NCBI GenBank assembly: GCA_003477185.1 | Contig: DMTJ01000030.1 | Location: 1-5,727 of the forward strand | Length of the DNA: 5,727 nucleotides | Direction: 5' to 3' | Source: Lentisphaeria bacterium | GTDB taxonomy: Bacteria; Verrucomicrobiota; Lentisphaeria; JABSQK01; UBA12247 | Shown here: piece by piece, positions 1-5,134 of the stretch | Numbering within the stretch: position 1 is the stretch's first letter | Layout of the letters: each line of letters starts with the position of its first letter | The notes under the pieces: generated by a model | Told to the model about the DNA's origin: nothing | The model's input: the letters and a program-made list of their open reading frames with translations, nothing else | The model's database searches: none | Made by a program: the position numbers and the translations under genes

Positions 1-84
1 CCCGCCCAAGACAGCGAAGCCAGCTATCCCCCCTACGAGATTCGTGACCGCCAGTGGATCGCGCTCTGGCGCTTCGGCCAATGA
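1..84 (+). CDS. C-terminal end of an unidentified protein (5' end outside window)
   Basis: An open frame enters the window at base 1 and ends at the TGA at 82-84. It encodes 27 residues ending in RQWIALWRFGQ. Codon third positions are strongly G/C, as in the following genes, which supports real coding. The ATG of the next gene (81-83) overlaps this stop as ATGA, a usual sign of translational coupling. Too little remains to name a family. The tryptophan-rich tail is the only visible character. Confidence 0.5.
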   Translation, partial: PAQDSEASYPPYEIRDRQWIALWRFGQ

Positions 85-449
85 CCACCCGCGGGCCCAT
101 GTTGGCCGCCCTGCTGCTGATCCCCGGCTGTATGGCCCCCAGTCCGCGCTTCGCCGCCGCGCAACAGCCTGGGGCAGCCCAGCCGCGCTCCGAGACTGTG
201 ACCGCTCGCGCAAACCGCATCGTCTTGCTACTCGCCTTGCGTAGTCCGCTCAACGCCGGAGACTCTATTCTCATCCAAGACGAGACCGGCAAGCTGGCCG
301 AGTTATTGACCGCGAAGATCGGCCGAGAACCATCGCTTTCACTTGCCGGCGCGAACTCCGCAACCCATCGCCTCCAGCTCACCCAGAACGCAGCCACATT
401 AGTCAAACTCGCCAGCGGCCAGACCATCTGGGACGACCCGGGCCCCTGA
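81..449 (+). CDS. Small putative lipoprotein of unknown function
   Basis: This 122-residue protein starts at the ATG at 81, which overlaps the previous stop as ATGA. An in-frame ATG at 54 would start inside the upstream gene and add an unlikely N-terminal extension, so I prefer 81; the ATG at 99 is a second possibility. The N-terminus has one basic residue (Arg4), a hydrophobic run (LAALLLIPG) and Cys17, which resembles a signal peptidase II lipobox, although Pro at -2 is not ideal. The region after Cys17 is rich in Ala, Pro and Gln and looks like a flexible linker. The remainder (residues about 45-122) looks globular, with a hydrophobic strand (RIVLLLALRS), but I recognise no family. The protein probably sits on the inner or outer membrane. 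The assignment as a gene is fairly good; the lipoprotein call is an inference. Confidence 0.6.
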   Translation: MTTRGPMLAALLLIPGCMAPSPRFAAAQQPGAAQPRSETVTARANRIVLLLALRSPLNAGDSILIQDETGKLAELLTAKIGREPSLSLAGANSATHRLQLTQNAATLVKLASGQTIWDDPGP

Positions 450-523
450 CCTACGACAATGCGGCTTGTCCTTCCGAACGCGACCGGCACATTTGCCATG
501 CAGATGAACCACGAGGATTAAAC
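450..523 (+). promoter_or_regulatory. Short intergenic spacer with ribosome binding site for the 524 gene
   Basis: The spacer contains a Shine-Dalgarno-like GAGG just before GATTAAAC, about 8 bases upstream of the ATG at 524, and this supports that start. A 20-codon ATG frame at 459-521 lies in the same frame as the preceding gene, after its TGA. It may be chance or a remnant of a longer ancestral C-terminus. No convincing promoter or terminator is visible. Confidence 0.45.
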
Positions 524-1540
524 ATGTATTTTGGGCGAGTACTGATTTTTCTGGCAGTGCTGGGAATGAGCCTGCCGACCGAAGCACGGCAGCGGATCAA
601 AGTCAGCCCGGTGAAGGTCACAGACCTCTACGGCCACACGATCCTGTATCAAGACCTGCTCGACGGCGAAAACCCCATCCTGCTGGTATTTTTAGACGCC
701 GAGTCGCTCCTGTCCCATCAGCAGGTAGAGATTGTACGCGCGTCAGCCGAGTTGTTACAGGCAAGATATGGGCTGCATACCGTGCTGCTCTCGAACGGAA
801 ACTCCCCAGAGACCCGCGATCTGGCCATGCGGAAGAAGTGGAATTTCCCCACCTTCTGCATCTCCGACAGCCGGCTCAAGGCCATGTACGACGTCTTCGA
901 GTACCCTACCATGGTGCTATTGAATCACCGGCGTCAGATGATCTGGCGGTACTCTGGTCTCAATGGCGACCGCAAGCCGCTCTGGGAGCGCTGCGCCCGG
1001 CAGTTGCGCGAGTTCGACCCCCAGCTGTACCCGGCAGGTCGCGCCTTCTCCCGCAAAGTGGACTTCCTCACCCTCTATGGCATCGTCGGCCGCACCTCAG
1101 ACCAGGCAATCCGCGTCCTAGGAACCCCGCGCCACGTCGATCGCTTCACCTCACTCGGCCGCGCTGAAGCGGTCTACTACTACGGCGGTGATGAGCGCAA
1201 AGAAACCTTGCGCAATGGTCTCTCCGTACGGATTCAGGATGGGAAAATTAGCACCATTCAGTACCGCCCCGGCTACACCGGCGTGTTGTTCGGTGCCGTT
1301 CGGATGGGCGCCAGCCTCGAGGCCGTAGAGCAAGTGCTGGGCGAGCCGCGCATGCTCGTGCAGGACGGATCATTCGGCGACCGCGAAGTGGCTCAGCCCA
1401 TGTATGTCTATCGCGAGTGGGGCATCACCACGGAATACGCCGCGCAAGGCCACCGGCCGCTGATGCAGCTCACGATCTCTGGCCCAATGCTCGATTTCGG
1501 CGCCGTGCGTGCCGCACTCAAGAGTGCCAACAAGCACTGA
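524..1540 (+). CDS. Secreted thioredoxin-fold protein lacking the CxxC pair, with two similar C-terminal modules
   Basis: This 338-residue protein begins with a signal peptide (residues 1-21: Arg5, hydrophobic core 6-17, likely cleavage after TEA). Residues about 28-165 resemble the TlpA/AhpC-type thioredoxin fold: a strand ending in LLVFLDAES (53-61), where the active-site motif normally follows, and a cis-proline-like segment YPTMVLLN (127-134) followed by a typical strand. The redox cysteines are absent; the expected WCxxC position reads AESLLSH. It is therefore unlikely to be a thiol-disulfide oxidoreductase and may be a binding or scaffold protein. Residues about 185-250 and 256-320 look like two copies of one module. 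Each has a helix ending in VLGTP or VLGEP (199-202, 272-275), then a tyrosine-rich strand and a final strand (ISTIQY, LMQLTI). The pattern recalls SmpA/BamE-like modules, but that is an inference. The GAGG ribosome binding site supports the start. The gene is followed after 9 bases by a decayed radical SAM gene. Confidence 0.75.
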   Translation: MYFGRVLIFLAVLGMSLPTEARQRIKVSPVKVTDLYGHTILYQDLLDGENPILLVFLDAESLLSHQQVEIVRASAELLQARYGLHTVLLSNGNSPETRDLAMRKKWNFPTFCISDSRLKAMYDVFEYPTMVLLNHRRQMIWRYSGLNGDRKPLWERCARQLREFDPQLYPAGRAFSRKVDFLTLYGIVGRTSDQAIRVLGTPRHVDRFTSLGRAEAVYYYGGDERKETLRNGLSVRIQDGKISTIQYRPGYTGVLFGAVRMGASLEAVEQVLGEPRMLVQDGSFGDREVAQPMYVYREWGITTEYAAQGHRPLMQLTISGPMLDFGAVRAALKSANKH

Positions 1541-1549
1541 CCGCGCGCC

Positions 1550-2295
1550 ATGAGAGTCGGCTACTGGCACGCCCTTAAAGATAGCGGCATTCAGTGCGAC
1601 CTCATGCGTGCCTACAAGCTCAAAGACAGCCAGCGAGGCATGTGTTTTGTGCGTCGGCGCGAAGCTGGCTCCATGGCCCCCAACAAACTACGGTCGCTCC
1701 AGTTGATTCGGTATCGCCCCGATCAAAAAGAATCTGCTCAACCACTTCTATCCCGGCTCGCCCAACCTCTCTGTCGACATTGCTGGCTGCAATCTCGCCT
1801 GCAAGTTCTGCCAGAACTGGTGCATCTCCACTTCCCGCAAGATGGACACAGTTGCGGACTCCGCCCACCCCGGAAGCGATTGCGAACTCCGCTATCCGCA
1901 ACGGTTTCCGCAGCGTCGCCTACACCAACAATGATCCCGTCATCTTCCTCGAGTATACTGCGGACATCGCGCGTGCTTGCCGGAACCATGGGGTTGCCAA
2001 TGTCGCAGTCACCGCCGGCTACATCGAGCCTGCCGCCTAGGACGCATTTTTCAGCGGCATGGGCGTCGCAAACATAGGTTTTAAGGCATTTACTGACGAC
2101 TTCTACCACAAGATCTGCGCAGAGCACCTGCAGCCCGTCCTCGACATGCTGCGCTACATTCGCCACGAGACCGGTGTCTGGCTCGAACTCACTACGCTGC
2201 TGGTTGCCGCAGCCAACGACAGTGCAGATGAGTTGACCGCCATGTGCGACTGGACCGTGCGCGAACTGGGAACTGACCGACATCGGGGTCCCATC
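1550..2295 (+). pseudogene. amrS: Decayed AmmeMemoRadiSam-type radical SAM gene (amrS-like), C-terminally truncated
   Basis: Joined conceptual translation matches the radical SAM enzyme of the AmmeMemoRadiSam system in order. The N-terminal YWHALKDSGIQCDL and QRGMCFVR are in frame 2 (1550-1678). YGRSS and IKKNLLNHFYPGS follow, with the radical SAM motif CNLACKFC (1788-1811, CxxxCxxC intact), in frame 3. TPEAIANSAIRNGFRSVAYTN, YTADIARACRNHGV, VAVTAGYIEP, FKAFTDDFYHK and LQPVLDMLRYIRHET are in frame 1 up to about 2280. Lesions seen: one extra C in the run at 1677-1681, TGA at 1704-1706, one extra C near 1863-1866, and TAG at 2038-2040. The usual N-terminal CPRxC cysteines are replaced (QCDLMRAYKL). 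The family aspartate in VDLKAF has become Gly (IGFKAF). Similarity ends near 2295, so roughly the last quarter of the protein is missing. The tRNA remnant begins 23 bases later. Sequencing error could explain a C-run indel but not all of these changes together. The gene is very probably non-functional. Confidence 0.85.
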
Positions 2296-2317
2296 GGCGA
2301 AATTCGGCCGAGAAAAC

Positions 2318-2362
2318 TGGTGGGCGATGACGGACTCGAACCGCCGACCTATTGGGTGTAAA
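2318..2362 (-). tRNA. 3' remnant of tRNA-Val(UAC), probable phage attachment site
   Basis: Read on the minus strand, 2362 to 2318 gives: anticodon loop TTTACAC (2362-2356, anticodon UAC for Val); 3' anticodon stem CCAAT (2355-2351); variable loop AGGTC; T stem GGCGG/CCGTC with loop TTCGAGT (2345-2329); 3' acceptor strand ATCGCCC (2328-2322); discriminator A (2321) and encoded CCA (2320-2318). Everything upstream that should form the 5' half is missing. The bases at 2367-2363 read CTAAG on the minus strand instead of a complement to CCAAT, and no D arm follows. This is the 3' fragment expected at the distal end of an element integrated in a tRNA gene, with the break at or near the anticodon loop, a known crossover site of tyrosine integrases. 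The intact, reconstituted tRNA should lie at the other end of the element, outside this window. Confidence 0.85.
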
Positions 2363-2457
2363 CTTAGGGCCACAGGCAGGGGAAAACGGCTGTTGTCCGG
2401 CTTTTGGGCGGTTTGGTGCTATCTGAAAACGAGCACAATAAAGCGGTTGCGAGAGCT
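2363..2457. other. Gene-free junction between att site and the last element gene
   Basis: These 95 bases separate the tRNA remnant from the stop of the lipase gene. I see no gene, no tRNA 5' half and no integrase start here. The only structure is a weak hairpin followed by TTTT at 2383-2405, described separately. Confidence 0.5.
2383..2405 (-). terminator. Weak candidate terminator for the minus-strand element operon
   Basis: On the minus strand the segment can form AAAA..CGG-ACAACAG-CCG-TTTT: a 3-bp CGG/CCG core with a 2-base GC bulge, extended by A-T pairs and ending in four T. It lies about 55 bases after the lipase stop, in the right place to end the operon. The stem is short, so this is a suggestion only. 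Confidence 0.22.
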
Positions 2458-2466
2458 TTAGCTCTC
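2451..2466. repeat. Short perfect inverted repeat spanning the lipase stop codon
   Basis: GAGAGCTTTAGCTCTC is an inverted repeat with 7-bp arms, effectively a 6-bp stem with a 4-base loop. The TAA stop of the lipase gene (2458-2460) falls in its centre. No T run follows on the minus strand, so it is not a standard intrinsic terminator. It could slow ribosomes or protect the mRNA end, or be chance. Confidence 0.35.
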
Positions 2467-3123
2467 TAGCGCTTGGCTTGCGCTCATGTAGTGGCTAATT
2501 GTGTGATTGCGCAGCGATGGCAACCAAGTTACACCGCGCAGCATGTGACGTACTCCGTAGGATCTCCAGCGGCCGCGCGGTATCCAGGGGATCGGATCGC
2601 CTGCGACTTCGTAGCGCCTGGCGGTGACGCCGGAGAGCAAAAGCGCCTGCTCTAGCCTGGGCGATACCGCGCGAGGAGCGCCAAACGTTACGAGCTCGGC
2701 GGAATGCGTATCGCAGTAGTCTAGTACTCCATAATAGGCTATCGCGCCGCCGAGGCTGTGTCCGGTTAAATACACGGCGTGTACGTTATCTAGCCTACTT
2801 ATCTCGTTTTTGATTTGGTCTGATACGTGAGCCCAGCGCCGGCGCCAACTGCCGAGACCGAATCTCGCGCCTAAATTTGCTCCCCAATCCCATAATGTCG
2901 TCGTGCCTCGTATTGCGATCACGGCGGCATGGTGTCGGCGAAATATTGCTACCTGCGTATCGTCTGGGGCGGCGGTGTCGATCCATTTGATCAGACGAAA
3001 GCCGCGCGGGGTGTAAATCCGGCGATCTGGCCCGATGCCGTGGATTCCTTGGCTCCTGCCGGATCGCACGGCGTGCGGGTACACGGATGCGCAGAGCGCG
3101 GCAAGCTCTGCGTCGGTGATCAT
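2458..3123 (-). CDS. Class 3 lipase-type alpha/beta hydrolase at the element end
   Basis: This 221-residue protein has the features of the Lipase_3 family. They are an oxyanion-hole segment AVIAIRGT (67-74), the nucleophile elbow GHSLGGA (121-127, Ser123), FGAPR after the next strand (147-151), the acid GDPIPWIP (175-182, Asp176) and a C-terminal His in ISHYM (209-213, His211). The Ser-Asp-His triad therefore appears complete, and an esterase activity on lipids or other acyl esters is likely. There is no signal peptide or membrane segment. Export would need lysis, a holin-type pore, or incorporation in the virion. Its ATG overlaps the stop of the upstream small membrane protein as ATGA (3120-3123), so the two are probably translated together. 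Position suggests either envelope disruption during lysis (compare the LysB esterases of mycobacteriophages, a different family) or a lysogenic cargo gene. The fold assignment is firm; the role is inference. Confidence 0.88.
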   Translation of the reverse strand: MITDAELAALCASVYPHAVRSGRSQGIHGIGPDRRIYTPRGFRLIKWIDTAAPDDTQVAIFRRHHAAVIAIRGTTTLWDWGANLGARFGLGSWRRRWAHVSDQIKNEISRLDNVHAVYLTGHSLGGAIAYYGVLDYCDTHSAELVTFGAPRAVSPRLEQALLLSGVTARRYEVAGDPIPWIPRGRWRSYGVRHMLRGVTWLPSLRNHTISHYMSASQALES

Positions 3124-3413
3124 TTTTCGATTCTGTGGATTTGGTTCTGTAGATCTCGTAGGTCTTGCGATAGGTTATCTATTGCATCACCTAGAGAGGC
3201 ACATTGCGCGGCATAGGAGGCCATGCTGTCTCGCAGCGATCGCATTACCGCGATTCCGTCTTCTTGCACTGCATGGCACTGCTTGATTCGCTGCTCCGCT
3301 ACTAAGTCGCCGCGTCGGGCGTCCATTTCCATGTAAGCCAAAAAGCCAAATACAAGTATAATATTTGCGGCCCACATTGGTACGTTGTTCTTGGTCAGTG
3401 TCTCGATGGTCAT
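3120..3413 (-). CDS. Small one-span membrane protein with C-terminal coiled coil (possible lysis accessory)
   Basis: This 97-residue protein has a short N-terminal segment containing Lys8, one hydrophobic span at about residues 13-30 (WAANIILVFGFLAYM), then a charged, helical region. Residues about 70-96 have a heptad-like pattern (LGDAIDNLSQDLRDLQNQ) suggesting a coiled coil. Two cysteines (46, 71) lie in the soluble part. AAGGG lies about 12 bases before the ATG. The stop overlaps the lipase ATG. The architecture resembles phage Rz-type spanins or single-span holin-like proteins, but I cannot assign it to a family; spanins usually have a partner lipoprotein, and none is seen here. It may instead tether the lipase or a tail component to the membrane. 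Confidence 0.68.
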   Translation of the reverse strand: MTIETLTKNNVPMWAANIILVFGFLAYMEMDARRGDLVAEQRIKQCHAVQEDGIAVMRSLRDSMASYAAQCASLGDAIDNLSQDLRDLQNQIHRIEK

Positions 3414-3458
3414 CTTGTAAACTACCCTTACGAGTGGCGATGTTGAATGTGGAGGTGG

Positions 3459-3956
3459 CTACAGGACGGCGGGGTACAGTCCCAGCTCTCCGTTTGACTT
3501 GATCCAAGCCACGTAGGCGCCATTTGTGTTGTCGGTAAAGGATAGCTGAAGCACAACTGCGCTTGTTCCTTGGTGGCGAACGTATAGGGCGTTGCTTAGG
3601 ACTTTTCCAATTCCTGGAACTGGGTCGGGGCTGTCGATGAGCTCGGCTAGTTTTTTCGCGCCTTGGGTGAGTAGATCGTCTTCGATGAGTGCTGGCGCTG
3701 CGTCTTTGTGGTGAGTGCCGAGGATGAAAAAGCCGCCCTCGGAATACGCAAAAGTGATCTGCTTCGATGCTTTTTCGCCGTTGGCGCGTGTGACGATTAC
3801 GGATTGACGCCATAGCTGGTTGGCTTCGATCACTTGCACAGCGCCGAAAACACTGGTCACATACGGCTGGATTTCTGCTGCGATGAATGGGGCGACATCT
3901 TGGGCTTGGCTCATGCTGGCGATTGCCAGCGTTAGGATGAGGGTGGCGGTTTTCAT
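3459..3956 (-). CDS. Small exported protein of unknown function
   Basis: This 165-residue protein has a clear signal peptide: MKT, a hydrophobic core LILTLAIAS (residues 6-14) and the likely cleavage SQA^QD after Ala18. The mature part looks globular with alternating strands (SVIVTRANG, QITFAYSEGGFFILG, AVVLQLSFTD, AYVAWIKSNG) and a central helix (ALIEDDLLTQGAKKLAELID, 89-108). No cysteines remain in the mature part. I do not recognise the family. It starts 20 bases after the stop of the DUF2341-LamG gene and ends 45 bases before the next start, so it is part of the same operon. A weak AAGG lies about 9 bases before the ATG. It may be a periplasmic or surface-exposed partner of the neighbouring LamG protein; this is inferred only from position and the shared export signal. 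Confidence 0.72.
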   Translation of the reverse strand: MKTATLILTLAIASMSQAQDVAPFIAAEIQPYVTSVFGAVQVIEANQLWRQSVIVTRANGEKASKQITFAYSEGGFFILGTHHKDAAPALIEDDLLTQGAKKLAELIDSPDPVPGIGKVLSNALYVRHQGTSAVVLQLSFTDNTNGAYVAWIKSNGELGLYPAVL

Positions 3957-3976
3957 GGGGCGGGCCTTGTTGGTGG

Positions 3977-5134
3977 TTAGGGGAAGTACAGAATTGATGG
4001 AGTGGGTGTGCTTACTTCGCCGCCTAGGGTTTCCCAGGCTGCTACGTTGCTGTAGTAAGTGCTGTCTTTTTGGTTATTGTAACAGGTGGTGACAAACTCT
4101 TCGCTTGTGGCGTTTGCGCCGGTGAAAAGTAAGACGGTGTCAACGTGGCCGTGAAAGTAGCTGCCGCCGATTCCAGCCCCAAACTCGACGCCCTTGGTGG
4201 TTGCAACTCCCATAGCTCCAGTAGCGGCGGCGGTCGCGACTTGGCTGGCGTTTTGGTATAGTTTGCGGTTGGTGTTATCGCCGAAACAAGCTAGGTGATA
4301 CCATGTGCCGACACTCATTGGGTGGGTGGTTGCATAGAGGATGTCGGCGATGCCGGAGCTGGGTATGTCGATTCTGGCCTTGGGATCGTCGGCGTTTTTG
4401 AACATTGCCAGGCCGTTGCTGTAGTCGTATTGAAATGAGAACGCGACCTGATCGCCGATAGTGTCGTCTATTTGTATCCAGCCCATAGTGGCAATATTTG
4501 TGACTGCTAGGTCAGGGCTACTGCCGAACGTGGCGGTCCTTATGTATTCGTTGCCTTGGTCAAATTCTACGCCGGTTCCGTGTTTGCCTTCTGCGTCAAA
4601 TGTGACGGTATTATTTTCGGTTATGAAGTCGAGATCGTAGCTGGTGGCGTCGTCCAAGTCTGTTACGCTGGCCCCGTTCAAGTGCCAGGCACCGACGCAA
4701 CCTGAAGGCGAGTACACTGATTCACGGCCGAAGGCGGCGTCTTCTGCGGGTGCAGATTCTCCAGATTTGCCCGCGTAGATGTAGTAGGTGACGTCTACGC
4801 TCGTGCTGTTTTTGCTGGCATCGTACCAGATTTGGCCGGTTTTTGCGGTGGTGTCGATGGTGACTACGTGACAACTGACTTGGGTGGATGTGGAGCCTCC
4901 GCTTAGGCCCATGCGGATCTCCGCGCCGGTGCTGCTGACTGATTGCCAAAAAGTATCGGCGGGGTCGATGTCGTCGAGGTCGAAGTATGCAGGAATCGGG
5001 TTTGATGTCGTTATTTTTGTATTGTCTGTAGTAATCGCGACTCGCCCAGCCCAGCCGGTAGCAAAGGCTGGTACGGGGTCTTGTGCTGCGGTGTATGCAG
5101 CGAGTATCAGTATGATTAGGTGTGTTTTTTTCAT
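3977..5134 (-). CDS. Exported DUF2341-LamG domain protein (putative adhesin or tail-associated carbohydrate-binding protein)
   Basis: This 385-residue protein starts at the ATG at 5134, which overlaps the upstream tail gene's stop as ATGA. The frame stays open further upstream (to 5365), but that part lies inside the tail gene in another frame and is Arg-rich, so it is rejected. The N-terminus is a signal peptide: KKTH, core LIILILAAY, cleavage probably TAA^QD after residue 17. Residues about 27-130 fit DUF2341 (GWAGRVAITTDNTKI, AEIRMGL, VTYYIYAG). Residues about 147-370 fit a LamG/concanavalin A-like jelly roll: GAWHLNG (148-154), GTGVEFDQGNEYI, MGWIQIDD, GTWYHLACFGDNTNRKLYQN, and GHVDTVLLF leading to the usual CYNNQ near the end. 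Such modules bind glycans or cell surfaces. In this operon it may recognise the host envelope. The signal peptide is unusual for a virion component and could mean display on the lysogen surface instead. Confidence 0.82.
   Translation of the reverse strand: MKKTHLIILILAAYTAAQDPVPAFATGWAGRVAITTDNTKITTSNPIPAYFDLDDIDPADTFWQSVSSTGAEIRMGLSGGSTSTQVSCHVVTIDTTAKTGQIWYDASKNSTSVDVTYYIYAGKSGESAPAEDAAFGRESVYSPSGCVGAWHLNGASVTDLDDATSYDLDFITENNTVTFDAEGKHGTGVEFDQGNEYIRTATFGSSPDLAVTNIATMGWIQIDDTIGDQVAFSFQYDYSNGLAMFKNADDPKARIDIPSSGIADILYATTHPMSVGTWYHLACFGDNTNRKLYQNASQVATAAATGAMGVATTKGVEFGAGIGGSYFHGHVDTVLLFTGANATSEEFVTTCYNNQKDSTYYSNVAAWETLGGEVSTPTPSILYFP

Noticed and set aside
54..80. Upstream ATG at 54 for the small lipoprotein gene
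   Set aside because: It would lie inside the preceding gene. The ATG at 81 overlaps that gene's stop and leaves a compact lipoprotein-like signal sequence.
1677..1866. Programmed frameshifting or selenocysteine at the TGA (1704-1706) to rescue the radical SAM gene
   Set aside because: The TGA replaces a position normally occupied by Gly, not Cys. A second frameshift, a later TAG, lost cysteines and a missing C-terminus make simple decay the better explanation.
1738..2373. A 211-residue minus-strand open frame across the radical SAM pseudogene and the tRNA remnant
   Set aside because: It is antisense to a recognisable (though broken) gene, has an Arg/Ser/Cys-rich composition typical of shadow frames in GC-rich DNA, and its start region crosses the tRNA remnant.
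3187..3813. A 208-residue minus-strand open frame overlapping the 97- and 165-residue genes
   Set aside because: It is extremely rich in Arg, His and Ser with no domain pattern, and it overlaps two better supported genes on the same strand in another frame.
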